In this document: positions 1 to 8,991 of the stretch, in pieces | Numbering within the stretch: the stretch's first letter is position 1 | How the letters are laid out: every line of letters begins with the position of its first letter | Assembly: GCA_039105265.1 (NCBI GenBank) | Contig: JAPFFF010000068.1 | Coordinates: 62,001-126,000, forward strand | Reading direction: 5' to 3' | From: Tritrichomonas musculus | Lineage: Eukaryota > Parabasalia > Tritrichomonadida > Tritrichomonadidae | DNA: 64,000 nt | Position numbers and translations under genes: made by a program | The notes under the pieces: generated by a model | Told to the model about the DNA's origin: nothing | What the model saw: only the letters and a program-made list of their open reading frames with translations | Databases searched by the model: none

Positions 1-194
1 TCAGTAACATGAACGCAACATCTAAAGATCATATTCAAGGCGAAACAATTGCTGATCTCAAACGTATCAACATAAATGCTGTTAAAGCATATCAGTTCGA
101 AAGTTATCAGCAATTCAAATTATCACAAGCTGAAGTGATGGTTCCATATGTTCCTAAGGAATATATTATCGAGGTCATTTATCCTATTTTTTAG
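1..194 (+). CDS. C-terminal end of an unknown protein (cut by window edge)
   Basis: The frame is open to the left edge (AGT AAC precede the first ATG at 9) and ends at a TAG at 192-194, so this is most likely the last ~63 codons of a longer gene that starts outside the window. The visible part is hydrophilic, with a run rich in Gln, Tyr and Phe and a hydrophobic end (IIEVIYPIF). No domain is recognisable. A separate 61-aa gene starting at 9 is possible but less likely. Confidence 0.4.
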   Translation, partial: SNMNATSKDHIQGETIADLKRININAVKAYQFESYQQFKLSQAEVMVPYVPKEYIIEVIYPIF

Positions 195-403
195 TATTAG
201 AATTTAATTCAAATAATAATTCTAGTATAAGTTTTTATTTAAAACTATTTTAAAGCAACCAAGTTATGATTGCCTAAAAATTAGTTAAAAAAATTTAAAT
301 ATTTATATCATTATGCATTAAAATTGGTATAATAATCAATTATTAATTAAAATGTATTTTATTTTATAAAATAAATAAATAAAAAAAAGATAATAAATTA
401 AAA

Positions 404-1252
404 TCATTCTTTGGTGTAATAATTTCCATCTGTATTCTGATTATTTTGACGTTCCAAATTAGATTTTGATCTATTTTTAGAAGGTGTAACTTTAACTCCT
501 TCTCTTCTTTTATTTAATAGCTCAAGAGCTCGAGCATGCTTTTCTTTTATTTCATATTTAATAGTTTTAGTACGAGTATCATAGTTCTTTGTTTTGGGTA
601 ATGTTTTTAAGAAATCTTTATGCTCTTTTTCTTTCTGAGCTTGTCTTTCGAGTAGTTTCTTCTTATGCTCAATTTCACGTTGTTTATGCTTTTGAAGCCT
701 TTGTTCAAATTGCCTTTCGGCTTCTGATATTTTTAATGGCTGATTTGGATTTCGATGCCTTTCATTGTCGATTATTAAATCTTGCTGAATATTCTGTAAA
801 TATTTTGGTACATCCGGTCTATCAGCTGGTGTAGGCTGGAAAATATCTCTGAGCTCATTAAAACCTGTATTTGGTTGCGAATACTCTTCTTCTTCTTCTG
901 ATTGTTCATTTTCTTGTATAAGTTGAGAAATTTTATCAAATTCAGCTGTTACCAAGTCAGATGCTTCCTTGTTTATTTCAATCTGAGTTTCGGCATTTTT
1001 CTTTAATCTGAGATCCCATACGATGGCATTGAATGGTGGGTTTTTAATTAAAGCTTTTGCACCTTTATGCTCATTTGGAGTTTGAGCGTTTTTTTGCGAT
1101 TGCGGACCTGCAGGAAATGATAATAATGGTTCAGTTAAAGGTACATCGTAAAGAGATGCAAAAAGTGATAAGAAACGCTTCGAAAATTCTTCTTCAACAT
1201 CATTACACTTTTTTGTAGGTGTTTTAATTCTTTGCTTTGGTGTAGATGCCAT
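404..1252 (-). CDS. charged coiled-coil protein, unknown function
   Basis: A 282-aa protein starting at an ATG (1252) directly preceded by AACGAACG. The N-terminal ~60 residues are Ser/Thr/Pro/Lys-rich. The middle holds an acidic stretch (EQSEEEEEY near residue 120). From about residue 165 to 250 the sequence is a highly charged predicted coiled coil with Glu/Lys/Arg/Gln heptads (ERQFEQRLQKHKQREIEHKK). The C-terminus is basic and Ser/Asn-rich. No enzyme motif, signal peptide or membrane segment is visible. This composition suits a cytoskeleton- or basal-body-associated protein, but that is inference only. It lies tail-to-head with the Sec23/24-like gene upstream on the same strand (157-bp gap). 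Confidence 0.7.
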   Translation of the reverse strand: MASTPKQRIKTPTKKCNDVEEEFSKRFLSLFASLYDVPLTEPLLSFPAGPQSQKNAQTPNEHKGAKALIKNPPFNAIVWDLRLKKNAETQIEINKEASDLVTAEFDKISQLIQENEQSEEEEEYSQPNTGFNELRDIFQPTPADRPDVPKYLQNIQQDLIIDNERHRNPNQPLKISEAERQFEQRLQKHKQREIEHKKKLLERQAQKEKEHKDFLKTLPKTKNYDTRTKTIKYEIKEKHARALELLNKRREGVKVTPSKNRSKSNLERQNNQNTDGNYYTKE

Positions 1253-1409
1253 CGTTCGTTTAGATTCGCTAAACGTATAGAATTAACAAAATTTTGAATT
1301 ACAATTCAAATTATTGTGAACAGGTATACAAACTCTACTTTTACACAATTAACAATTTTTACACTGAAATAGAAATTGAAAAAATGATACTAATATAATA
1401 AATATTTAA

Positions 1410-2882
1410 TTACAATTCGCATTCTTCATTAGCATTGTTTTGTACTTCAGAAATATTAATCGGAGTTTTTAATGAAAGCATTTGACGACATTCAAGAGCT
1501 TTTTCAATTGTTTCTCCATAATCACATGATAATAAGAGTGCTTCAGCCTTAGAACAAACAGGAAACCTTTCTTGGAATGTTGCATATTTTTTTTTTAGAG
1601 AATCAATGAATTTTTTAAGGTCAGTTTCATCTTCAACTAGTAAACGTTGGGCTGTGATTGCTGCTAAAAATGAAGACATCGCATATAAATCTTCAGTTGG
1701 GAAGTCTTCTATTTTAGCTGTATAAATTCGGATTTTTTTTACACCAACTTCGTTTGTAAAAAAAACAACAAATTGCAAAAACGGATGAGTTATTGATTTT
1801 GCATCAATTTTGAAGAAAAATGTATCGCCTATTTTGATTTTTGGAATTGAAATAACAAAATGAGACTTCAAGAAACCATTTCCAGCATAATCAGTTACCT
1901 GACAATCTATTGGAGGAACAATATATAACACTGTATCATGGAAAAGACTGTGCTTTAGAATCGGGAGAATAGATTTTCGAAAGTTTGATATTGAACTTAT
2001 GAAAGCCTCCTGGCTTGTATTATCTATATTGAAAAATTTGAGAAATCCGCCTGTTATTGAACAAAAGTCAAAAAGCGGTGATTTATAGCTAACATTTGAA
2101 AAGTTCGAGCTTCTATTAAAAATAGGAAATATTGATATCTGAGAGCCAAATCGACACGAATATAATGCTTCATTTCTGATATCTTTGCACATAGCTGCTG
2201 AATGAAAATCTTTTTCATCTAAAAATAATTTCCCAGAAGTGCCAAACCTTGTGCAACATTGAACAATAAACTTTATAAAATTTGGGACTTTTGTTCCAGA
2301 TTCACCTTCAAATTCTTCTATTGAAACCAACTCTTTCGCTTTGCTTTTTATTAAAGGCAAAGATTTCCGAAATTGATCCGATAAAATGAAAATTGTTGGA
2401 AGTCTAATGATTGGAATTTCGTCTGGGTATGTTTGAAAAGATAAATTTTCTCTAAATTTTACAACAGTAATACCACCATGAATAAAAGCGATCCCAATTT
2501 GTTTTGGTTGAGAGCACAACGAATATGCGTCATCAATAATATCTAATAAATTGGGACATGTTTTTAATAATGAAAGTGAAATTAAGAAAAAATCTGTTGG
2601 AGTAAACTGTTCTCTATTTATAGGATATTTTGTGCAGTAAGCCTCATAAACATCATCTGTAAATTCAGCACCATCTAGCTCAAATGCAATTCGGGATACT
2701 GTACTATGGCCGCATAATGGGCATTTAAAGGTATATCCCTCACATATATCGTACTTGTTTATAAAAGCACCGCATTTTAAGCATTTTGGAAGTGAATCAG
2801 CTGATATTCTGGAGTAATTTGTACGAAGTAATGAAAAAGGAAATGGAGTAAAAGATATTCCAATTTCAGATGGATTTGTCAT
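1410..2882 (-). CDS. Sec23/Sec24-like COPII coat protein (short form)
   Basis: A 490-aa protein. The frame is open further upstream, but only from a TTG at 2978; the first ATG is at 2882, just before the conserved start of the family. Evidence for the family is a zinc-finger module near the N-terminus (Cys 34, 37, 54 and 57, as KCLKCGAFINKY...CPLCG), the pattern that opens the Sec23/Sec24 core. It follows a hydrophobic lead-in (ISFTPFPFSLL) typical of that position. The centre resembles the vWA-like trunk (IGIAFIHGGITVVKF), then a beta-sandwich and a helical segment. In known family members these form the inner COPII coat that bends ER membrane and selects cargo. At 490 aa it is well short of the usual ~750-1000 aa; the C-terminal gelsolin-like domain and the long N-terminal extension of Sec24 are not seen. 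It is divergently arranged with the GT8 gene, 155 bp away, which is also a secretory-pathway protein. Confidence 0.75.
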   Translation of the reverse strand: MTNPSEIGISFTPFPFSLLRTNYSRISADSLPKCLKCGAFINKYDICEGYTFKCPLCGHSTVSRIAFELDGAEFTDDVYEAYCTKYPINREQFTPTDFFLISLSLLKTCPNLLDIIDDAYSLCSQPKQIGIAFIHGGITVVKFRENLSFQTYPDEIPIIRLPTIFILSDQFRKSLPLIKSKAKELVSIEEFEGESGTKVPNFIKFIVQCCTRFGTSGKLFLDEKDFHSAAMCKDIRNEALYSCRFGSQISIFPIFNRSSNFSNVSYKSPLFDFCSITGGFLKFFNIDNTSQEAFISSISNFRKSILPILKHSLFHDTVLYIVPPIDCQVTDYAGNGFLKSHFVISIPKIKIGDTFFFKIDAKSITHPFLQFVVFFTNEVGVKKIRIYTAKIEDFPTEDLYAMSSFLAAITAQRLLVEDETDLKKFIDSLKKKYATFQERFPVCSKAEALLLSCDYGETIEKALECRQMLSLKTPINISEVQNNANEECEL

Positions 2883-3037
2883 TTTAATATTTCCAGGAAA
2901 ATGATGTGTGACATGAATGTATGTCGCTGAAGAGCTAGCGTCGACGTCTTTAAACGAAGGTGATGAAAAATTATGCAAAATGAAATATTTTAGATTTTGG
3001 ATCTGACCAAATATATTATCAAAAGTTATTTTGTTAA

Positions 3038-3946
3038 ATGATTCAAAATTTATGCTTGAATTTCAGTCCTTTTTTAATAATCATATGCGTTTTGACTTTA
3101 TTTATTCAATCACATCGATCTTCATATAATGATGCTTTTTATCAGAAAAATCAAAGAACAAGTAATGCTCTTAAAAATGATTCAATAAATAAAGTTTTTA
3201 AAAATCAGGTATTTAATCCAAATTCAAAATATGCATTTGCAACATTAACTACGCCAGCTTTTTGCATGGGAGCAATAGCACTTGGTCATACACTTACTAA
3301 GTACCATGGATCAAAATATGATTTGATTTGTCTGGTTACTCCAGATATTAACGAAACATGGATTAAAATATTATCACAATGGTGGCGTGTTGTTAAAGTT
3401 CCCAATTATAAGCCATTTAAAGGTTTTCGACGTTCTTGGGCCAAAGTTTTTCTATGGGATCTAACAGAGTATGAAAAAGTTGTTTATTTTGATACTGATA
3501 TGATAGTTGTAGGTCCTCTTGATGAATTATTTACTTATAATCAACTTTCTTGCGTTCCAGATACGGCATCACCACAGATATGTAACAGTGGTGTCCTTGT
3601 CATACAACCAAAAGATGGGACAACAGAAAATATGCAAAAAACTGCCAAAAAAACAAAATTACTTTTTGGAATCGGAGATCAAGGTTTTATAAACTCATAT
3701 TTTGGCAGATTTACGCCTCTCCCTTCTCGATACAATGTTCCTCGCACACAAGGGAGCAGCTTTGGCTGGGCATATGATAACAACATTACAAGAGTCATAC
3801 ACTACGTTTGCAAGAAGCCATGGAAATGTGGAAGAGAGGGAGTCGGCTATTGCGGCTGCGGGTACCCGAGCTTTAATGTCCTCTGGTGGAGCGTCTTCGA
3901 CGAAGCCTGCAGGAACCACGAGTGCATCGAATCTTGGGCTGAGTGA
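3038..3946 (+). CDS. glycosyltransferase family 8 (glycogenin/galactinol synthase-like), type II membrane protein
   Basis: A 302-aa protein. Residues 8-23 (NFSPFLIIICVLTLFI) form an N-terminal signal anchor, predicting a type II Golgi/ER enzyme. The catalytic domain begins near residue 64 (KYAFATLTTPAFCMGA). It carries the GT8 hallmarks in order: the metal-binding DTD at 152-154 (VVYFDTDMIVVGPLDELF), CNSGV at 182-186, GDQGF at 213-217 and a C-terminal HY at 255-256. GT8 enzymes transfer sugar from a nucleotide-sugar with retention of configuration; the acceptor here cannot be read from sequence. The last ~45 residues are Cys/Trp-rich, and the DNA encoding them (about 3830-3945) is clearly more GC-rich than the rest of the gene. 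It is divergent from the Sec23/24-like gene and convergent with the acidic-repeat gene. Confidence 0.85.
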   Translation: MIQNLCLNFSPFLIIICVLTLFIQSHRSSYNDAFYQKNQRTSNALKNDSINKVFKNQVFNPNSKYAFATLTTPAFCMGAIALGHTLTKYHGSKYDLICLVTPDINETWIKILSQWWRVVKVPNYKPFKGFRRSWAKVFLWDLTEYEKVVYFDTDMIVVGPLDELFTYNQLSCVPDTASPQICNSGVLVIQPKDGTTENMQKTAKKTKLLFGIGDQGFINSYFGRFTPLPSRYNVPRTQGSSFGWAYDNNITRVIHYVCKKPWKCGREGVGYCGCGYPSFNVLWWSVFDEACRNHECIESWAE

Positions 3947-4121
3947 GATCTTTTTGTGTATTTTAAATAAAAATTTTGTTTTACTATAATTACTATTTTT
4001 TAAAATGGCGTCTAATGAAAAAAAGCAAATATTAATCGAAATTAATTTTATTATAATAAACATGTGACAAATGCTGAAAAGTGAATGAGCCAATCGTTCA
4101 CATTTCAGATAATATCTCTAT

Positions 4122-5804
4122 TCATTTGCCAGCAATATCATTTTTATCTTCTTCTTTTTCTTTATCTTCTTCTTTTTTGTCATTTTCTTCTTTTTCTTCA
4201 TCTTCTTCTTTGTCTTTATCTTCTTCTTTGTCTTTATCTTCTTCTTTGTCTTTATCTTCTTCTTTGTCTTTATCTTCTTCTTTGTCTTTATCTTCTTCTT
4301 TGTCTTTATCTTCTTCTTTGTCTTTATCTTCTTCTTTGTCTTTATCTTCTTCTTTGTCTTTATCTTCTTCTTTGTCTTTATCTTCTTCTTTGTCTTTATC
4401 TTCTTCTTTGTCTTTATCTTCTTCTTTTTCATTATCCTCTTCTTTGTCTTTATCTTCTTCTTTTTCATTATCCTCTTCTTTTTCATTATCCTCTTCTTTT
4501 TCTTTATCTTTATCTTCTTTATCTTCTTTACTATCATTATTGCTTATTTCTATACCTTCGTTTCTTTCTTGGATTTCATCTTCATTATCATCAGTTTTCT
4601 CAGTTTCAAAGAAATCATCTTCAATACTTTCATTATCATTAATTTTCTGGTAGTGATTATCGCTAAGCTTTTTTTCAGCCTCTTTGCTTTCTTTTTTTGC
4701 TTCATCTTCAAGTGACTTAAAGTCGCCAAGCATATCTTCGTTTGGCTCATCAAGTGATAGTTCAATGCAAAATGGAAGATTTGCATGTATTTCAACTTTG
4801 TTGAGTTCGTTATTGAAGCTAATAATTGATCTTTTTAACTTCATTATACGATCTTCAAAATACATTGCACTTCTAAGGATTTGTGATATGGTAGATATTG
4901 TTGTAACTATTCCACTTTTAATAGACAACATTTCTGTTAAGGTAAATGAATTGGGTGGCAAATTTTGCTCGAAAAGAGATGCCGTCAGCTGACTGCATTT
5001 CCTGCACTGCTCTTCAAAATTATTATAGTCAAAATTAAGAAATCGTTTAGATTTTGGCTTTGAATATTCTTCAACCAGGCTATCTTTGATTCTCAAGCAT
5101 ACTGCGCATATTGATCTAACAATATATCCTGGAACATCTCCTTTAAACTTGTCAACAAGTATTATTGTCGAGATCGTGGCTAGATTTTGGAATAAGACTG
5201 TTAGGTTATTATTTGTCATAGATATATGAGGGGAAATTCCTTCTTCTGATATATTGTTCAATCTTTCTATAAAATCAATCCATTCAGTCGTAAACAACTT
5301 CGCTGCTTGATGAAGAGATGAAGTAATCATTGATGAAGAATTTGTGATGCTTTTTTTTGGATTAACAGTTCCATATAAGCACGCAAGTTGGCGGCTAAAA
5401 CAATCAAATCTGGTAGTAAATCGGGAAAATTGACGTGAAAATTCACAATCAAATAATTTTTCTGGAACATCGAAATTAAAAGCATGATAATTTTGCTTCA
5501 AATTTGTATAATATTCTAGAAGTTTTCTTGTTTGATCGGAGGCAAAACGAGTTGAAAGAGGAGTACTGATTCTTCTTGGCGTTGGCAAGTTTGATATTCT
5601 AGAAATTTTTTTAGTGCGATGATTATTAATACTGCTTCTTGTACGAGGGCTTACTGAAGAAAAGTAATTTAAAGCTAACGAATGAAATTTTGAATTTGGC
5701 TGTGTTTTAAAAGATAAGTCATTTTGATTTGCTGTTTTAGATCTTAAATTTGTTGTTTGTTCTCTTTTTATTGGAATTTTTTTGGTTGAGAGGCTCTTAT
5801 TCAT
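4122..5804 (-). CDS. protein with C-terminal KEEDKD acidic repeat, unknown function
   Basis: A 560-aa protein starting at the ATG at 5804. Residues 1-95 are basic and Ser/Thr/Arg-rich. Residues 95-360 look globular and helical with no recognisable family (YYTNLKQNYHAFNFDVPEKLF). The C-terminal ~130 residues are almost purely Lys/Glu/Asp, made of a hexapeptide KEEDKD and variants (NEKEED, KEKEED). Such charged tails are usually disordered and may bind basic partners. Its start lies 143 bp from the divergent MND1 start, so the two probably share a promoter region. Confidence 0.75.
   Translation of the reverse strand: MNKSLSTKKIPIKREQTTNLRSKTANQNDLSFKTQPNSKFHSLALNYFSSVSPRTRSSINNHRTKKISRISNLPTPRRISTPLSTRFASDQTRKLLEYYTNLKQNYHAFNFDVPEKLFDCEFSRQFSRFTTRFDCFSRQLACLYGTVNPKKSITNSSSMITSSLHQAAKLFTTEWIDFIERLNNISEEGISPHISMTNNNLTVLFQNLATISTIILVDKFKGDVPGYIVRSICAVCLRIKDSLVEEYSKPKSKRFLNFDYNNFEEQCRKCSQLTASLFEQNLPPNSFTLTEMLSIKSGIVTTISTISQILRSAMYFEDRIMKLKRSIISFNNELNKVEIHANLPFCIELSLDEPNEDMLGDFKSLEDEAKKESKEAEKKLSDNHYQKINDNESIEDDFFETEKTDDNEDEIQERNEGIEISNNDSKEDKEDKDKEKEEDNEKEEDNEKEEDKDKEEDNEKEEDKDKEEDKDKEEDKDKEEDKDKEEDKDKEEDKDKEEDKDKEEDKDKEEDKDKEEDKDKEEDKDKEEDKDKEEDEEKEENDKKEEDKEKEEDKNDIAGK
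4140..4520 (-). repeat. 18-bp minisatellite encoding KEEDKD
   Basis: An in-frame tandem array of an 18-bp unit (plus strand TTTATCTTCTTCTTTGTC), near-perfect from about 4206 to 4430 and with variant units on both sides. Because the unit is a multiple of three and the array stays in frame, copy number can change without breaking the gene. The long Ser- and Leu-rich plus-strand frames over this stretch are a by-product of the repeat. Confidence 0.95.
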
Positions 5805-5947
5805 TAATGAATATAAAATTTTATATTAATGTAACCATTTTTAGTAAATTTAATGATTGATATAAACGGTCGACAACATCAAAAATGATTTTGATTGTAT
5901 TTTGACTCATTAGATTTTTTTTTTTTATAAGACAAGCCGTTTGATCA
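5805..5947. promoter_or_regulatory. divergent promoter region between acidic-repeat gene and MND1
   Basis: 143 bp of AT-rich DNA between two divergent starts. It contains AAACGG (5866-5871) and a poly-T tract at 5919-5930. TGATCA lies directly before the MND1 ATG, giving a TCA trinucleotide of the trichomonad initiator type (TCA+1Y(T/A)). Assignment as a promoter is by position; no transcript start is known. Confidence 0.4.
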
Positions 5948-6565
5948 ATGTCCCGTAAAAAAGGTATGTCAAGATCAGAGAAACTCAATGCAATGCAAAA
6001 TTTAATAATGAAAAGTAATGATATCTGGACACTGAAAGAACTAGAAAAAGAATGTCCTAAAAAAATTGGTGTTCAATCAATGGTTGTGAAGGAAATATTG
6101 CAAGAACTAGTTGATTGTGATCTTGTGTCAGGTGATAAGATAGGAAGTGGTAACTTTTATTGGTGCTTTCAATCAGAAGCTTATAATAAGAGACAAGTTG
6201 AATTTGACAAATTGACAAAGCAAATAGAAGATTTGGAATCAGAGATAACTAAAAATGAAAAAGAAATATCTGAACTTTCAATTGGTCGTGATATAACAGA
6301 TGAAAGAACAATTATTGAAGATGAAGTTAAAAAATTTGAAAATCAACTAGCAGAAATTCAAAAAGATATTGATAAGTATAAGATTTTCTCACCTGAACAT
6401 TTAAAAATGTTGAAACGTCAAGTATTTGTTGCAATTGAATCAGTCAACCGTTGGACCGATAACATATTTTCATGCAGATCGTATTCTATTAAAAAGCTTG
6501 GTATTTTTCAAAATCAATTTAATCAAGCATTTGAGATTGACGATACATTGGATTACATATCATAA
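5948..6565 (+). CDS. MND1: meiotic nuclear division protein 1 homologue (Mnd1)
   Basis: A 205-aa protein, the same length as typical Mnd1. The N-terminus (MSRKKGMSRSEKLNAMQ) matches the family's lysine-rich start. It is followed by the winged-helix region, about residues 10-80 (WTLKELEKECPKKIGVQSM, VKEILQELVDCDLVSGDKIG, NFYWCF). Residues 82-145 form a leucine-zipper coiled coil and 150-205 the C-terminal helical cap. Mnd1 pairs with Hop2 and stimulates the Dmc1/Rad51 recombinases during meiotic homologous pairing. Its presence fits the known set of meiosis genes in trichomonads, in which a sexual cycle has not been shown directly. The stop codon overlaps TAAA, the usual trichomonad polyadenylation-type signal. 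Confidence 0.93.
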   Translation: MSRKKGMSRSEKLNAMQNLIMKSNDIWTLKELEKECPKKIGVQSMVVKEILQELVDCDLVSGDKIGSGNFYWCFQSEAYNKRQVEFDKLTKQIEDLESEITKNEKEISELSIGRDITDERTIIEDEVKKFENQLAEIQKDIDKYKIFSPEHLKMLKRQVFVAIESVNRWTDNIFSCRSYSIKKLGIFQNQFNQAFEIDDTLDYIS

Positions 6566-6709
6566 AAAACAATAATAATAAATTAAAAAATATTTTAATT
6601 AAAATAAAATAAGAATAAATAAAATACTTACATCATAATAATATATACATTTTAACAATTATATATTATATATATTAAAATATTTTCTTTCATCCATATT
6701 TCATTTTCT

Positions 6710-6922
6710 TTAATATCGAGAAGCTTGTTCTAAAGCTTCTTTAATCAGTTGAGTTGTATGATTTCCAACAGAGCTTCCAACTACTCTACGTGAAACAATT
6801 TTTTGTGCTACAGATAAATCAATTTCTGGATGTTTTAAAAGAAGTTTAACCGCTTGATAATTATTTTCAGAAGCTGCAATTTCTAAAGCTGTTTCATAAA
6901 AAAATAAAAAATAAAAATTCCA
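6710..6922 (-). other. in-frame continuation of the ankyrin gene beyond its stop
   Basis: Directly after the stop of the ankyrin gene the same frame stays open to a TAA at 6710-6712. After a T-rich run of nine codons it encodes ETALEIAASENNYQAVKLLL and KHPEIDL, the expected second half of an ankyrin repeat, then a short tail ending ASRY. This could be (a) the second exon of a gene with a small T-rich intron around 6886-6933, (b) a gene with a recent nonsense change, or (c) readthrough. The usual trichomonad intron signals (GTAYGT and ACTAACACACAG) are not seen, but a 24-nt GT...AG interval ending exactly at the TAG is present. Confidence 0.65.
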
Positions 6923-8770
6923 CTATAAATAAAGAAAAAATAAAACTCTATTCACCGAATTCACATCAACTCCTGGAAATTTAAGAATAGTTTCCATTAT
7001 CTGTTTATCACCTTGAAAAGCTGCTTGATGGATTAGATTATCCAAATTAAATGGTCGAACGAGAACTAAATTGCCACAGCTCCCGCTACTAATTCCATTT
7101 GTCAAATTTTCTGTATGATTCATGTTGTTATTATTGTTGTTGTTGCCTGAGTGCATAGAAGAACTTTGAAAAACAACAAATCCATCAGCATTACAATCCT
7201 CTACAAGGTGCTGCTGCCTGAGTTGTTGTTGCTGCCTTGTTATTGTGGCAGTAACATTTGTGGCCATTTTATTTGGTATTGAACCTGCTGATCGTGCAGG
7301 GAAGAAATGCTCTCTGACGGATTTTTTAAAGAAATAATCTACAACATCAAAAACACGTCTATCAACAGCAATCGAAAGAGGGGAATACTCGTTATTCGAA
7401 GATGAATTTCGCATTAAAAAATCTTGTTTTTCAGATTGGAATGCTTTGTGACTAATGAGAAGGGAAAATGCATCTATAGGCGCAGCAATTGATGCTGATA
7501 AAATTGATTCATTCGTATGAGATTTGAGATTGATGTCAATTCCTTTTTCAAGAAGCTCAAGAAGGAGTCGCATGTTGCAGGCTTCAACTGCACCAAAAAC
7601 CGCTTCTATGTCATTGCCAATGGTCGAAGGACCTTTACAAACAGGATATTCAGTAGCTTCTAGCCAATGGAACATTGCATTTCGATGAGCTTTTGCTGCT
7701 GAACCAAGAGATCCTTTGAAATCAATTCCTCTTTGCTTTAAAAGACGGACTATTTCATTATTACCTCCAATAATTGCAGATCCGACAGCTTCTCGAAGAT
7801 CAGGCTCAGTAATATTTGAATTATTGAGCAGAATGTATTTGAAACACTTTACAGATCCACAGCGAGCTGCAAACTGCATGAGTGTTTTTGAGAACATATG
7901 AGGTGGTGAAAAAATAGATTCATTGATGTTTTGGTTCAAATCAAAATTAGGTGACATGCTAACTACTGTCTGAAAATCATCTATTGAATCTGAAAAAAGG
8001 GAATCGATAATCATATCACCACTTTTCATTGCTTCTCGACGGCTTTTCAGCAAAGACCAGTTATCCCTCATGAGATCATCCATTTCGTTGTGAAATTGAC
8101 GGACATAAGGCTGGCAGTAAATATTATTTGCTTCATTTATTACCGCATTAATAAATACTTGAAATAATTTCCGATCAAGTTCTTCCACTTCTGGAGCAAA
8201 AAAACAAAAAAGCGTTAATAGCTCCGAAATGTGATCAGGTTCAAGTTCCAAAGAGTCGTTTAATATGTTGACGATATCAACAGCTGAAAAAAGAGATCCT
8301 ACAACGCAAAAGTAAAGAAAATAGAGGGTCCGCGAATCAACATTGCATGGTATTATTATTGGGAAAAAAACTGTATGTAAAGAATCCAAAGCCTTTCTGA
8401 ATGTTTTGCATTCTTCGATAGATAAGGAAGAAATCTGATTATCTTCGTTTTGATTGTTATCTTCTGAAATATGATTATCATTTATTATCTTTTTTTCATT
8501 TACGATGTATTGTAGCCTTGTATCATAAAGATCGCAAGTAAGTTTTGAATAAAGAGGAATAGACATGTATCTTTTTGAAACAGCGAAAATAATGTGGTTT
8601 GCTAGTTGCTTAATTCGATTTTCATTCTGAATAAAGATCGAATTTTTTAAAAAATTAAAAACCGAGGTGAAATTCTTATCATTTAGATTCATCAACTGAT
8701 TTTCTAATTCGGCTACTAAACGGGCCTCTTGTAGAGCTTCAGTTGAGAATTGAAGAGAAAGGTCAACCAT
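6923..8770 (-). CDS. ankyrin-repeat protein (trichomonad DUF3447-like family)
   Basis: A 615-aa protein as read to the first stop. About 230 helical N-terminal residues without a recognised family, resembling the leader of trichomonad DUF3447-type ankyrin proteins, precede degenerate ankyrin repeats. Examples are MQFAARCGSVKCFKYILLNN, GSAIIGGNNEIVRLLKQRGI and IHQAAFQGDKQIMETILKFP. A low-complexity insert (Gln- and Asn-rich, about residues 505-560) separates the last repeats. Ankyrin repeats mediate protein binding; partners are unknown. The frame stops at a TAG (6923-6925) in the middle of a repeat, just after GVDVNSVN. The missing half of that repeat and the family-type C-terminus follow in the same frame downstream (separate entry), so the annotated end is doubtful. 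Confidence 0.8.
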   Translation of the reverse strand: MVDLSLQFSTEALQEARLVAELENQLMNLNDKNFTSVFNFLKNSIFIQNENRIKQLANHIIFAVSKRYMSIPLYSKLTCDLYDTRLQYIVNEKKIINDNHISEDNNQNEDNQISSLSIEECKTFRKALDSLHTVFFPIIIPCNVDSRTLYFLYFCVVGSLFSAVDIVNILNDSLELEPDHISELLTLFCFFAPEVEELDRKLFQVFINAVINEANNIYCQPYVRQFHNEMDDLMRDNWSLLKSRREAMKSGDMIIDSLFSDSIDDFQTVVSMSPNFDLNQNINESIFSPPHMFSKTLMQFAARCGSVKCFKYILLNNSNITEPDLREAVGSAIIGGNNEIVRLLKQRGIDFKGSLGSAAKAHRNAMFHWLEATEYPVCKGPSTIGNDIEAVFGAVEACNMRLLLELLEKGIDINLKSHTNESILSASIAAPIDAFSLLISHKAFQSEKQDFLMRNSSSNNEYSPLSIAVDRRVFDVVDYFFKKSVREHFFPARSAGSIPNKMATNVTATITRQQQQLRQQHLVEDCNADGFVVFQSSSMHSGNNNNNNNMNHTENLTNGISSGSCGNLVLVRPFNLDNLIHQAAFQGDKQIMETILKFPGVDVNSVNRVLFFLYL

Positions 8771-8991
8771 TTAGAGAAATGCAAAATAAAATAAATTTTC
8801 TTAAAAATAATTTCAAGCAAAAGATTGAATCATTTTAAATGGTTTATATTAACAAATGTAAAAGAATTCAAAAGAAATAATTGAATAATTCTTTCAACTT
8901 TTTAATCTATTTTAGCAACGAATATTGAAATTGGTTATTAAAGAAATACTCTTATTTTTAAATATAATAAACACAAAAATCGATAGATGGA

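Noticed and set aside
3695-4093. 132-aa minus-strand and 95-aa plus-strand frames over the 3' end of the GT8 gene
   Set aside because: Shadows of a GC-rich segment; the GT8 frame carries conserved catalytic motifs.
4140-4520. CRISPR-like regular repeat
   Set aside because: Units are contiguous without spacers, encode protein in frame, and the genome is eukaryotic.
4081-4653. Ser-rich and Leu-rich plus-strand frames over the acidic-repeat gene
   Set aside because: They are the complement of the 18-bp KEEDKD minisatellite; the minus frame extends far beyond the repeat into ordinary protein sequence.
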